From: JBKBII01 sp046299415
GTDB taxonomy: Bacteria > Pseudomonadota > Gammaproteobacteria > Ectothiorhodospirales > Ectothiorhodospiraceae
Length of the DNA stretch: 20,635 bases
Assembly: GCA_046299415.1 (NCBI GenBank)
Contig: JBKBII010000019.1
Span: 1-20,635, forward strand
Direction of reading: 5' to 3'
In this document: in pieces, positions 8,096 to 16,087 of the stretch
How positions within the stretch are numbered: position 1 is the stretch's first letter
Layout of the letters: each line of letters starts with the position of its first letter
Notes under the pieces: model-generated
Told to the model about the DNA's origin: nothing
The model's input: only the letters and a program-made list of their open reading frames with translations
Database searches by the model: none
Program-made: the position numbers and the translations under genes

Positions 8096-8952
8096 GGCGG
8101 TCGTGCCCAAGGCTGCGATCGCGGGGCGGCGTTGCAGTGCGCGCGCTGTTGTTCTTCGGCGATCCATGCCGCGGGCTTGAAGTGACGTCGTATCAGGCGA
8201 AAGAACGGGCGCTTGTGGTCGCGGGCGAAGCGCCACGCGCGCCGCAGGTGAGCGGGGTAGGGCAGGTGCGGTAGGTCTTCATTCCACTGACCGAGGATGG
8301 CATCCGAGGGTTTGGGATCGCCGGGAAAGATCACGATCGCGGCCTTGCGCGGCCGCCGCGGCGTTTGGAAGATTCGCAGCGGCCACACCGGCAGGCAGTC
8401 GATGCGGAAATGGGCGAGCCATTGGCGCGGGAAAAATTTTACGCCCCCGGGAACGTTGCGGGTGACGAAGCGCTGTTCGAACTGGTAACGCTCGGCGATG
8501 CCCTCGGGATCGAGTCGAAAGCGATCGAGCAGTGCGCTGTGACGGCCGACGGGGAAGCGAAAGACTGAAGTTTGTCCGAGACGTTCGAGTGGTCGGACCC
8601 AGTTGCGCATCAGAATGACGTCGTCTGGATCGCCATAATCGAAAAACGGCTCGATCGGCCCAGTTATGACGACGTCGAGGTCGAGAAATAGCGCTGGACG
8701 TCCGGCCAGATCAGCGAGTTCGGCGTTCCACAAGCGCAGCTTCGACCATTTTCCGGGTCCAGAGCTTGGCACCGGGCAGCCGAGGTTGGGCAGGGGTTCG
8801 CAGCGGACTTCGGCGCGAATGCCGGTGGGGTCGTCGGTGAAGCAGGTCAGGCGAAATGGCTGGACGCAGTGCCGGGCGAGCCCAGCGTAGAGCTGGTTGA
8901 CGTATTCGGGGCCGTACATTGTGCCCCATTTGATGCAGATGATTTCGTTCAT
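8086..8952 (-). CDS. DxD-motif glycosyltransferase, GT8-like fold
   Basis: Predicted GT-A glycosyltransferase of 288 aa. The opening IICIKWGTMYGPEYVN (4-19) is characteristic of a family of uncharacterised bacterial glycosyltransferases. FTDD (38-41) and FLDLDVVITG (89-98) give the nucleotide-sugar/metal site, with the DLD triad at 91-93. FPGDPKP (209-215) resembles the C-terminal metal-binding His/Gly/Lys element of GT8 enzymes. There is no signal peptide or membrane segment, so it is probably cytoplasmic. The start at 8952 is preceded only by a weak AGGC, and a 9-bp tandem array lies 12 nt upstream. The last 30 residues are basic and low in complexity. It stands alone on this strand, ending against the HIT gene. 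Donor and acceptor cannot be read from the sequence. Confidence 0.85.
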   Translation of the reverse strand: MNEIICIKWGTMYGPEYVNQLYAGLARHCVQPFRLTCFTDDPTGIRAEVRCEPLPNLGCPVPSSGPGKWSKLRLWNAELADLAGRPALFLDLDVVITGPIEPFFDYGDPDDVILMRNWVRPLERLGQTSVFRFPVGRHSALLDRFRLDPEGIAERYQFEQRFVTRNVPGGVKFFPRQWLAHFRIDCLPVWPLRIFQTPRRPRKAAIVIFPGDPKPSDAILGQWNEDLPHLPYPAHLRRAWRFARDHKRPFFRLIRRHFKPAAWIAEEQQRAHCNAAPRSQPWARPPHE

Positions 8953-9395
8953 GCGCCTGCCTGGTGTCGTGGTCGTCGTGGTCGTCGTGGTCGTCGGGGT
9001 AAGGCCAAAAGTCGCCGGCTTGAGGCCTGAAGGGCTTCCGGCCTGAAGAAGGTGACCGCGTGCAGAGGGGCGGTCGTGCGCCGGGCAATACGCTTCAGCT
9101 TAGCCGCGGCGGAGTCCGTCGCGAGGGATTGCGGGTCGCATCTGCCGCGGTACCTTTGCGACGCGAGCGGTTTCGTTGAATCGGCGTCGTCGCAGTGCTC
9201 GGGGCTTACGGCATCGGCGGCACGGACCGTCGATTGGCCGTGGTGCGCGCTGTTCGTGCTCAAGCGAGTCTCCGTCGTCGACGATTCATGCCGCCGGCGC
9301 CTAACGCTGCAGCTTGTCGGCTGATTGCATCGTGCCTAGTCCGTTGGTGGCTGTCGCGGCCACGATCGACGCGGTGATCGCAAGCACGACAGCGA
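8953..9395. other. Intergenic region without a recognisable gene
   Basis: It contains the 9-bp tandem array next to the glycosyltransferase start and, near 9022-9043, a short imperfect dyad made from AGGCCTGAAG and CTTCCGGCCT. The frames crossing it on both strands are rich in Arg, Ser and Ala and resemble no family. A leftward promoter for the glycosyltransferase and the end of the roxA transcript should lie here, but I found neither a clear -35/-10 pair nor a hairpin with a T-tract. Confidence 0.55.
8964..8998. repeat. 9-bp tandem repeat (GTCGTCGTG), nearly four units
   Basis: Three contiguous units at 8972-8980, 8981-8989 and 8990-8998 (the last reading GTCGTCGGG), preceded by a partial unit. 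The 9-bp unit also has an internal GTC/GTG triplet rhythm. It lies 12 nt upstream of the start codon of the minus-strand glycosyltransferase, in its presumed leader. Confidence 0.9.
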
Positions 9396-10838
9396 TTAAT
9401 CATCAATGTCGAGCAGGCGACCTGTGGCGAGTAGGCGCGCGAGCAGTGCGTCGGCGTTGTGGAATCGCTCGATCCATTCGCGCGGGCTGAGAGTGCTCTC
9501 ACGGCACAGGCGTTCGAGCGTTGCGGGCCCGCACCTGACCGTCGCCTCGAGTGCTGTGCCATCAATGTAGACCACCGCACGCTGTTCGGTTTCGCTCCAG
9601 TAGCGTCGGAGCGCGGGATCGACTGCGAGTCTGCGGTCACGCGGCCACTGCGCAAAATGTGATCGGTGTTGGCCATGAACGCGCGTCTGCGTTGAGGGGT
9701 TATCGCGCAGTGCGGCGCCGCGGTGTGTCGCGATCGGGCGTTCGTCGCCGTCGACAATTTCGATCAAGTCGTAATATTCGCCGTCGGAATCGGTGTTGTC
9801 GTCGCGGTCGTCACCGTCGAGATCATCGTCTTGGTCTGTGCCGAGACTCGAGAGCAAGTTCGCAAGTGTCCGGGTGTTGGACGTGGACTGTCGGTCGACC
9901 AGGGGTCGCGAGAGTAGACGACCAAAGGCGCGATCGATTTGATCATCGTCGAGTCGATCGATTAGACCGCGTAGCCAGTGGCGCAGGGCCTCACGGTCCG
10001 CGGGGCCGATTTGATGTGTTGCGGCCGTTTGTCCGCGGCCGGTCGTCACTGCCTCGACGGTTTGTCGGTGTCGGTCTGCGAAGTGCAGGTCTTGAAGACG
10101 GATCGCTGAGGATAATTCGCGTAGGGCCGCAGCGAGCGCCTGCGCGCCATTTGGACTGCGAAAGCCAATCGAGTAGGTCATGCAGTCGGGTGATGTGGCG
10201 ACGCCATGATGCGGGATGCCAGGTGGCAGATAGAGGACATCGCCGGGGGTGCAATCGTAGTGTTCTGTGGGATTGAATTCGCTGAGGATTCTCAATGGCA
10301 CGTCGGGCATAAGGCGTTGCGTCGGCGCAGGGTCAGCGATGGGCCATTCGATCGACCAGTGTCGTGTGCCGTGGGCCTGAAGCAGAAACACGTCGTAGGC
10401 ATCGACGTGGGGGCCGACCGATCCGCCGGGTGCGGCGAGCGAAATCATCAGATCGTCACGGCGCCAGTGCGGCAGAAAGTCGAAATGGCTCAGAATCGAA
10501 TCGGCGTCGGTCCAGACGTGATCGATTTCGGATACCAGCAAGGTCCAGTGGCTTTTGGGGAGTTTTTTGAAGCGGCTGGGCGCGAAGCCGCCGTATTCGA
10601 CCTGCCAATCCGGCCGGCGTGAATCCCGGCTTTTGCCGCCGATTACAAGGCGACTGGGAATGGCGTCGTCCTCGGCGAGTTCGCGCAATTCGGCTGGCGT
10701 GATCGGGCTGACGAAGCCCGGCAGGGCTTGAGCTTTGAACAGTGGGCGTTGCTGCCAAACCTGCGCCAAAAACGTCGCGGCTGTCATGCCGAGTAGGATC
10801 GCCGCATGGTCTGCGGCGCTGTCGATTGGCGCGCTCAT
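9396..10838 (-). CDS. roxA: JmjC/cupin ribosomal oxygenase (YcfD/RoxA type, uL16 arginine hydroxylase)
   Basis: Fe(II)/2-oxoglutarate oxygenase; the E. coli homologue hydroxylates an arginine of ribosomal protein uL16. The 480-aa product begins with the typical FLAQVWQQRPL (23-33), followed by SHWTLLVSEIDHV (96-108), FLPHWRRDDLMIS (121-133) and the iron triad H144-x-D146 (GPHVDAYDVFLLQ) with H210 in LPPGIPH. The C-terminal dimerisation and winged-helix regions follow. E. coli YcfD is clearly shorter (about 373 aa). Much of the extra length is an Asp-rich stretch at about 335-365 and a polar stretch to about 395, inserted in the C-terminal half. The start codon overlaps the purB stop (ATGA, 10835-10838), so translation is probably coupled to purB. 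The fold and active site are certain; the uL16 target is inferred from homology. Confidence 0.92.
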   Translation of the reverse strand: MSAPIDSAADHAAILLGMTAATFLAQVWQQRPLFKAQALPGFVSPITPAELRELAEDDAIPSRLVIGGKSRDSRRPDWQVEYGGFAPSRFKKLPKSHWTLLVSEIDHVWTDADSILSHFDFLPHWRRDDLMISLAAPGGSVGPHVDAYDVFLLQAHGTRHWSIEWPIADPAPTQRLMPDVPLRILSEFNPTEHYDCTPGDVLYLPPGIPHHGVATSPDCMTYSIGFRSPNGAQALAAALRELSSAIRLQDLHFADRHRQTVEAVTTGRGQTAATHQIGPADREALRHWLRGLIDRLDDDQIDRAFGRLLSRPLVDRQSTSNTRTLANLLSSLGTDQDDDLDGDDRDDNTDSDGEYYDLIEIVDGDERPIATHRGAALRDNPSTQTRVHGQHRSHFAQWPRDRRLAVDPALRRYWSETEQRAVVYIDGTALEATVRCGPATLERLCRESTLSPREWIERFHNADALLARLLATGRLLDIDD

Positions 10839-12346
10839 ACGAGGTTTTGGCCTAGGTCCGTGGCGCTTGGTGATGGTGATGAAGGTGGCGTCGGCGCGGC
10901 CGGGTGGGCGTTGTTCTGGCCTGTTCTTGGAGGCGTCGTAGCCGTCGTGGCCGTCTGACGGGACAGGGTCCCGGGCGCGTGACGGTAGGCGCGCGTGAGT
11001 TCAGCGGCAAGCCCGATGTATCGGCTTGGGGTCAGTTGCTTGAGGCGAGCTTTGTCGTCATCAGGCAGTTCGAGGCTGTCGATGAAGGTGCCGAGCGTTT
11101 GCGCATCAATGCGCTGCCCGCGCGTAAGGTTCTTGAGTTTTTCGTAGGGTTTGGCGATGCCGTGACGGCGCATGACGGTCTGGATGGCTTCGCCGAGCAC
11201 CTCGAGATTGGCGTCGAGCTCGCGCGCCATATGGTCGACGTCGGCCTCGAGCTTGCCGAGGCCGCGGCGGAACGCGGTGTAGCCGATCAGGCTCCAGCCC
11301 ATGCCGACGCCGATGTTGCGCAGGACGGTCGAGTCGGTGAGATCACGCTGGAAGCGGGAGACCGGCAGCTTGGCAGCGAGGTGATCGAGCAGGGCGTTGG
11401 CTAGGCCGAAGTTGCCTTCAGCGTTTTCGAAATCAATCGGGTTGACTTTATGCGGCATCGTCGATGAGCCCACTTCGCCGCTGACGACACGCTGCTTGAA
11501 GTGGCCGGCCGAGATATAGCCCCAGATATCGCGTGCCGCGTCGATCAGAATGGTGTTGATGCGCACGATGTTATGAAACATCTCGCTGAGAAAGTCGTGT
11601 GGTTCGATCTGTGTCGTGTAGCGGTTGGGGGTCAAGCCCAGACGTTCAACCATGCGGGCGCTGACAGCGGGCCAGTCGACGTCCGGGTAGGCGGCGTAAT
11701 GGGCGTTGAAGTTGCCGACGGCGCCGTTGATCTTGCCGAGAATCTGCGCCTGACGCAGCTGGTCGAGCTGGCGATCGAGGCGAGCGACGACATTGATGAG
11801 TTCTTTGCCCATCGTGCTAGGACTGGCCGGTTGCCCATGTGTGCGCGAGAGTAGGGCCGCGTCGGCGAGGCTTTCGGCCTGGACGAGCAGGGCGTTGCGC
11901 ACGCCGTCGAGCGCTGGCAGCAGAACGTCGTCGCGGGCTCCGCGCAGCATCCAGGCGTAGGCCAGGTTGTTGATGTCCTCGGATGTGCAGGCAAAGTGTA
12001 CGAATTCGGCGTGTGAGGCCAGAGTGGTCTCAGCGAGGCATTCCTTGATGAAGTATTCAATCGCCTTGACATCGTGGTTGGTCGTCGCTTCGATCGCTTT
12101 GATGCGTTGTGCTGCGTTGATGTCGAAGCCATCGATCAGGTTGTCGAGAATTGTGTGTTCTGAGTCGCAAAGTGGCGGAACTTCAGTAATTTCGGGAGTT
12201 TCGGCGAGCGTCTTGAGCCATTCCACTTCAATCCGCACACGGGCGTGCATCAGACCCTGTTCGCTGAAATAGCCGCGCAGGGCCTCGGTGTGGCGGGCAT
12301 ATCGGCCGTCGATCGGAGATACGGCGGTGAGCGGATTGAGCATCAT
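10835..12346 (-). CDS. purB: Adenylosuccinate lyase
   Basis: Cleaves SAICAR and adenylosuccinate, releasing fumarate, in purine synthesis. The product is 503 aa, beginning MMLNPLTAVSPIDGRY. It has the substrate loop TSEDINN (121-127), general acid H170 in SRTHGQPASPSTMGKE, and the fumarase/aspartase-superfamily signature GSSTMPHKVNPIDFEN (293-308) with the mobile catalytic serine. SRFQRDLTDSTVLRN and the match along its length show the long E. coli-like PurB class (456 aa there). The family core ends near residue 455. A tail of nearly 50 residues rich in Thr, Pro, Ser and Ala follows, ending LGQNLV at the overlap with roxA. The start at 12346 has AGGA eight bases upstream (plus-strand 12355-12358); the frame is open to 12625 but that extension has no PurB similarity. 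A TATACT box lies about 40 nt upstream. Confidence 0.96.
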   Translation of the reverse strand: MMLNPLTAVSPIDGRYARHTEALRGYFSEQGLMHARVRIEVEWLKTLAETPEITEVPPLCDSEHTILDNLIDGFDINAAQRIKAIEATTNHDVKAIEYFIKECLAETTLASHAEFVHFACTSEDINNLAYAWMLRGARDDVLLPALDGVRNALLVQAESLADAALLSRTHGQPASPSTMGKELINVVARLDRQLDQLRQAQILGKINGAVGNFNAHYAAYPDVDWPAVSARMVERLGLTPNRYTTQIEPHDFLSEMFHNIVRINTILIDAARDIWGYISAGHFKQRVVSGEVGSSTMPHKVNPIDFENAEGNFGLANALLDHLAAKLPVSRFQRDLTDSTVLRNIGVGMGWSLIGYTAFRRGLGKLEADVDHMARELDANLEVLGEAIQTVMRRHGIAKPYEKLKNLTRGQRIDAQTLGTFIDSLELPDDDKARLKQLTPSRYIGLAAELTRAYRHAPGTLSRQTATTATTPPRTGQNNAHPAAPTPPSSPSPSATDLGQNLV

Positions 12347-12384
12347 CTGGGGTTTCCTGCGAAGGCTTTGAAAGTATCCCAACG

Positions 12385-12392
12385 AGTATAAC
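12385..12392. promoter_or_regulatory. Overlapping divergent -10-like boxes for purB and fumC
   Basis: The minus strand reads TATACT at 12385-12390, about 38 nt upstream of the purB start. The plus strand reads TATAAC at 12387-12392, giving a fumC leader of about 125 nt. The boxes share four bases, so RNA polymerase could not occupy both at once. The matching -35 boxes are weak on both sides, so the call rests on the -10 elements and position. Confidence 0.35.
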
Positions 12393-12522
12393 GGCCCAGC
12401 CCGGAAAGACAGTTGCGGGCGAGGGCCATGGGTGATCAACCTGCCGTCCAGTGCACGGGGGTGTTCTGCCCCGGTTACGTTACCTGACAGACGAATCTTG
12501 GAACGAGGGGAGAAGGTCAACG

Positions 12523-13917
12523 GTGAGTGAAATGCGACTAGAGCACGACAGTCTGGGTGAGATCGAGGTCCCAGAGCAGGCCCGCTGGGGGGCACAGACT
12601 CAGCGTGCGATTGAAAATTTTGCAATCGCAGGGCGCCCGATGCCCGGGGCGTTTTTGCGTGCGCTGGCGCGCATCAAAGCAGCCTGCGCCGAGGTCCACG
12701 GGGTCACCGCGCAGTCGGCGTCTGCGCACGGCGATAGCCGTGAAGCCTTGCGTTATCGCGCGATTGCGCGCGCAGCGGAAACGATTGCCGCGGGGGCTCA
12801 CGCTGATCAATTCCCGGTCGACGTGTACCAGACGGGGTCCGGCACCAGCTCCAACATGAACATGAACGAGGTGATCGCGAGCCTGGCGACGGAGATTTTC
12901 GGCGAACCGATTCATCCCAACGACCACGTCAACCGTGGACAGTCGTCAAACGATGTCGTGCCTTCGGCGATGATGCTGGCGGCGCTTGAGGGCGTCGTGA
13001 TGCAGCTGTTGCCGGCGTTGGTCGAAATCGATGATGTTTTGGTGCGTCGCGGTCATGAATTGGCCAATGTCGTGAAAACCGGGCGGACTCATTTAATGGA
13101 TGCGATGCCGGTGACCTTCGGCCAGGAGCTCTCGGCGTGGCAGAGCGCGTTGGCTGCGCATCGTGAGCGCCTGATTGCGGCGCTGCCGCGTTTGGGACAA
13201 TTGGCGATCGGCGGGACGGCTGTGGGCACCGGCATCAACGCGCCGGAGGGCTTTGGCGAGGCCGTGGCCGAGCGCCTTGCACGTGCGACCGGATGGCCCA
13301 TCACTGTGCATCCCAATTCGTTTGCGGCGCTGAGCCTGCCCGATTCGGCTGGTGAGCTCTCGGGCCTGCTCGCGGGTCTGGCCGGGAGCTTACTCAAGAT
13401 CTCGAATGATCTGCGCTTGATGAATTCAGGGCCTTTGGCTGGAATCGGTGAAATCGAGCTGCCGGCGTTGCAGCCCGGGAGTTCGATCATGCCGGGCAAG
13501 GTCAATCCCGTGATTCCGGAGGCTTGCGCGATGGCCGCGGTGCAGGTCCAGGGTTTGGATGTGGCTGTTAGGGCAGCGGTGGCGTCGGGGGCGTTTCAGC
13601 TCAATGTGATGCTGCCGCTGATCGCCGATAACCTCGTCACGATGACGCAGGCGCTGGCGCGCGCGCTCGAGCATCTTGCGCGATTGGCGTTGGCCGGGTT
13701 TCGCGTGCGTGAGGCCCGCGTTCGCGAGGCTCTCGACCGCAATCCGATTCTGGTCACTGCGCTCAACGCCGAAATCGGCTACGAACGAGGCGCGGCGATC
13801 GCCAAACGGGCCTACGCGGAGGGTCGTTCTGTGCTCGATGTAGCGGCAGAGGAAACGGGACGACCTCGCGCCGAGTTGGAGCGCTTGCTCGATCCAGTCG
13901 CGCTGACCGGTCGTTGA
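12523..13917 (+). CDS. fumC: Class II fumarate hydratase
   Basis: Iron-independent fumarase of the TCA cycle (fumarate to L-malate), 464 aa against 467 in E. coli FumC. It shows WGAQTQRAIENF, the substrate loop TGSGTSSNMNMNEV (104-117), H190 in GRTHLMDAMPV (catalytic base region) and the signature GSSIMPGKVNP (319-329). The C-terminus (NPILVTALNAEIGYE) is FumC-like. The signature continues as VIPEA, as in aspartases and one subgroup of proteobacterial fumarases, so an aspartase role is possible but less likely. Start GTG 12523 is chosen because GGAGAAGG ends six bases upstream; the longer frame from 12451 adds residues unrelated to FumC. It is divergent from purB, whose product releases fumarate. 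Confidence 0.93.
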   Translation: MSEMRLEHDSLGEIEVPEQARWGAQTQRAIENFAIAGRPMPGAFLRALARIKAACAEVHGVTAQSASAHGDSREALRYRAIARAAETIAAGAHADQFPVDVYQTGSGTSSNMNMNEVIASLATEIFGEPIHPNDHVNRGQSSNDVVPSAMMLAALEGVVMQLLPALVEIDDVLVRRGHELANVVKTGRTHLMDAMPVTFGQELSAWQSALAAHRERLIAALPRLGQLAIGGTAVGTGINAPEGFGEAVAERLARATGWPITVHPNSFAALSLPDSAGELSGLLAGLAGSLLKISNDLRLMNSGPLAGIGEIELPALQPGSSIMPGKVNPVIPEACAMAAVQVQGLDVAVRAAVASGAFQLNVMLPLIADNLVTMTQALARALEHLARLALAGFRVREARVREALDRNPILVTALNAEIGYERGAAIAKRAYAEGRSVLDVAAEETGRPRAELERLLDPVALTGR

Positions 13918-13956
13918 TCGGGCAGGCACGACACGACCCCTGTGCGATCGGAAAGG

Positions 13957-13972
13957 CGCGTATCCGTACGCG
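13957..13972. terminator. Hairpin between convergent genes, possible terminator
   Basis: CGCGTA and TACGCG form a perfect 6-bp stem with the loop TCCG, in the gap between the fumC stop and the stop of the opposing DUF498 gene. No run of T follows on either strand, so it is at best a weak or bidirectional stop signal. Confidence 0.3.
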
Positions 13973-14015
13973 GCTTGATCGCTCGGGTTCCCGACCGCAT
14001 GGCCGCGCCCGTGGA

Positions 14016-14399
14016 TCAGTCGCCAAGAAGCAAAAAAGCCGATACGCGGCGCCCCTCGGCAACGATCAGGTTATAGGTTCGGGCCGCCGCATGGGTCGGC
14101 ATGAACTCGCAGCTCAAGCCGGCGTCACGCAGCGCGACGCGCAGTTCGCGGCTGGGCAGATGAGAGCGAGGGCCGCAGCCAATGATGACAATCTCGGGGC
14201 GGGCATCTTCGTCGGTCCACAAGCCCAGAATGTGCGAGGCAGTCAAGTCCCCGAAGCGGGCAGGGACATCCTGAGTCTGAACCTGGTCGTCGTGCAGCAG
14301 CAGGCTGACCGTAAAGCACCGGCCGGAAACATGAATGGCGTCGTCACCGATCGAGGTGACCAGCGGACGCGAGATGTCTTTGAGTTCGTTGACCAGCAT
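14016..14399 (-). CDS. Mth938/DUF498 domain protein (NDUFAF3-like)
   Basis: Small single-domain protein of 127 aa. The pattern ILGLWTDEDARPEIVIIGCGPRSHLP around residues 57-82, followed by LRVALRDAGLSCEFMPTHAAARTYNLI, is the conserved core of the Mth938/DUF498 family. Its human member NDUFAF3 helps assemble respiratory complex I; the bacterial function is unknown. No signal peptide or membrane segment is seen. It converges on fumC and lies downstream of the lytic transglycosylase on the same strand, about 265 nt away, so it probably has its own promoter. There is no ribosome site before the ATG. A GATAAT box lies eight to nine bases upstream, a spacing that would give a leaderless mRNA. Confidence 0.88.
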   Translation of the reverse strand: MLVNELKDISRPLVTSIGDDAIHVSGRCFTVSLLLHDDQVQTQDVPARFGDLTASHILGLWTDEDARPEIVIIGCGPRSHLPSRELRVALRDAGLSCEFMPTHAAARTYNLIVAEGRRVSAFLLLGD

Positions 14400-14665
14400 G
14401 TCTTGAGATTATCGAGCCTTCGCCACCCGGGCAATGTGGCCCCGGTATCCGGCTGGTTGGTCGACAACGGCTGGCTGGGCTACACCGGGCGATAACGGTT
14501 GATCCCAATCATATTAACGATGGTGGTCCAGCGTGTACTAGTCCCTATCTCCATACTCGAAATGTCAGGTGGGTTGTCGCGCGCGCCGAGCACCGCGCCG
14601 ATCGACTCCGGAGCATCACCGTCGGCTGGTCGGGCGTTGTGTCGGGGACGTGGTGCCGCTCGACG

Positions 14666-15592
14666 TCATTCCGCGCGTCGGATTTCGGCAGTTCCGCGTC
14701 GTGGCGCGGCGGTGGCTGGTGAGGCCGCCGGTGATGTCGTGTGGCTCGACGTTGGCGTGGCGGTCAATGCGGAGGCGTCGATCGACCCATCAATCGCGGC
14801 AAGGTCGCGGTAACGTTCGAAGTGTGTTTTGACCTTGCGAACATAGGCTTGGGTTTCGCTGAATGGTGGCACGGTGCGGCCATGGCGCTCGACGGCGCCG
14901 GGGCCCGCGTTGTACGCCGCTAGGGCCAGCGTCAGGTCGCCGTTGAAACGATCGAGCATTTCGCGGAGGTAGCGACTGCCGCCATGAATATTCTGCACCG
15001 GGTCGAAGCGGTCAGTGACGCCGAGATCAGCAGCAGTCCCCGGCATCAATTGCATCAGACCCGCCGCACCCACTCGAGATACGGCGGCGGCATCGAAGCA
15101 GGATTCGATCCAGATCACTGACTTAATCAGGGCGGGGTCGAGGCGCTGCTGCGCCGCGGCGCTGGTGATGGCGGTTTCATGCGGACTCCCGCCAGCGCGC
15201 ATGATGTCCTCGGGCAGGTGGCGGCATTGAACGACGGCAGGGGGGCGCCCGTGCGTTGCGATCAGGCGCATCGCGGGGTCGTCACTGCGCACGTTGGTGA
15301 ATTGTCGGCGCCCGGCGTCGTCGGCGTACTCGAAAATTTGCCACGAGGATGCCCGGTTGGGAGCGCGTGCCGCTGATCCGCTGCCGCTCGTAGCGGCTTT
15401 GAAATCCGAGTGCACGCGGGTGTCGTAGCGGCCCTCGGGCGGGCGTTGGTCAGTGATGACGCGCACACCATGGTCGTCGATGTAACTGTAGAGCTGTGCC
15501 GTGGCAGGCGGGCTCATGATCAGGATGAGACCGGCGCAGGCGGCCGCGGCCCCGGCAAGGGCTGCGGGCCTTGTCCGATTGATGCTCGGCAC
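14666..15592 (-). CDS. Exported SLT-family lytic transglycosylase with DUF4124-like N-terminus
   Basis: Cleaves peptidoglycan glycan strands to 1,6-anhydro-muropeptides in the periplasm. From GTG 15592 the 308-aa product starts with a clear signal peptide: basic SINRTR, a hydrophobic stretch at about 10-26, and the cleavage region PPATAQ before LYSY. Two DUF4124-like units follow, LYSYIDDHGVRVITDQ (34-49) and IFEYADDAGRRQFTNVR (86-102). The SLT domain spans about 138-262, with catalytic E163 in IWIESCFD, GLMQLMP (178-184) and LALAAYNAGPGAV (222-234). A Thr/Ser/Ala/Pro-rich tail ends the protein. The frame is open to ATG 15664 and 15679, but those starts put about 25 residues before the signal peptide and lack a ribosome site. 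The GTG also has only a weak AGGC, so the start is the uncertain point; the enzyme class is not. Confidence 0.9.
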   Translation of the reverse strand: MPSINRTRPAALAGAAAACAGLILIMSPPATAQLYSYIDDHGVRVITDQRPPEGRYDTRVHSDFKAATSGSGSAARAPNRASSWQIFEYADDAGRRQFTNVRSDDPAMRLIATHGRPPAVVQCRHLPEDIMRAGGSPHETAITSAAAQQRLDPALIKSVIWIESCFDAAAVSRVGAAGLMQLMPGTAADLGVTDRFDPVQNIHGGSRYLREMLDRFNGDLTLALAAYNAGPGAVERHGRTVPPFSETQAYVRKVKTHFERYRDLAAIDGSIDASALTATPTSSHTTSPAASPATAAPRRGTAEIRRAE

Positions 15593-16087
15593 GTGCCTGC
15601 ACGGCCGGTGATGTTGGTTTGAGCGGCAGACGTAGGTCTGCAGGGTGACGATGGACTCGGTCATTATGGTGCGTCCCATTGGGTGGCTGAGCCTCGTCGT
15701 TGAATGGGTCGTGCGCGAGGCGGGCGTCAGTCCTCAGGTTATGCAACCGCTGGATGTCCTGCACGGATAATCGGGTTGGGCGACGATGGCTAGCGCTCGC
15801 GTTCGCTCTATACCGCAGAGGTCAGCTTTGGGCGGCGGGGCAAGCAGGTCGAGTCGTCGCTGGCTGGCCTAGGATATTTGATCTTTGCGATCTAATCTGC
15901 GTCCGCCAGGTACGATTGCGCCATCGGGACAACGTGTGGGTTTTGGCATCGATCGAGTGAATCTGCAACGACCCTACTGGATTTGAGCGTAAATTTGATC
16001 GCACAGCGTGGCGCACGACGCCCGGGGATTACGACGGGCAGGGCGGCGGTGAACGCCAAACAATCATCACAAACGGAGCAGATCGAC
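15593..16087. other. Divergent intergenic region, lytic transglycosylase to birA
   Basis: No gene is supported between the two starts. It contains an interrupted inverted repeat, CTGAGCCTCG at 15687-15696 against CGAGGC plus TCAG at 15716-15730, and an AT-richer stretch around 15870-15975 that could hold the birA promoter. I found no -35/-10 pair with good match and spacing. The start of the transglycosylase could extend into this region to 15664 or 15679, and the birA frame is open from 15983. Confidence 0.5.

Noticed and set aside
9022..9043. AGGCCTGAAG / CTTCCGGCCT dyad as a terminator
   Set aside because: The loop would be only two bases, the stem has a mismatch, and no T-tract follows.
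9300..9396. Short hydrophobic minus-strand peptide (VLAITASIVAATATNG...) just after roxA
   Set aside because: No ribosome site, only a GTG start, and no lipoprotein cysteine as in entericidins; too short to support.
12451..12522. N-terminal extension of the fumC frame
   Set aside because: It has no similarity to fumarases, and GTG 12523 has a strong ribosome site.
13914..14495. 193-aa plus-strand frame after fumC
   Set aside because: It lies antisense over the DUF498 gene, whose protein is clearly conserved; the plus-strand product resembles nothing.
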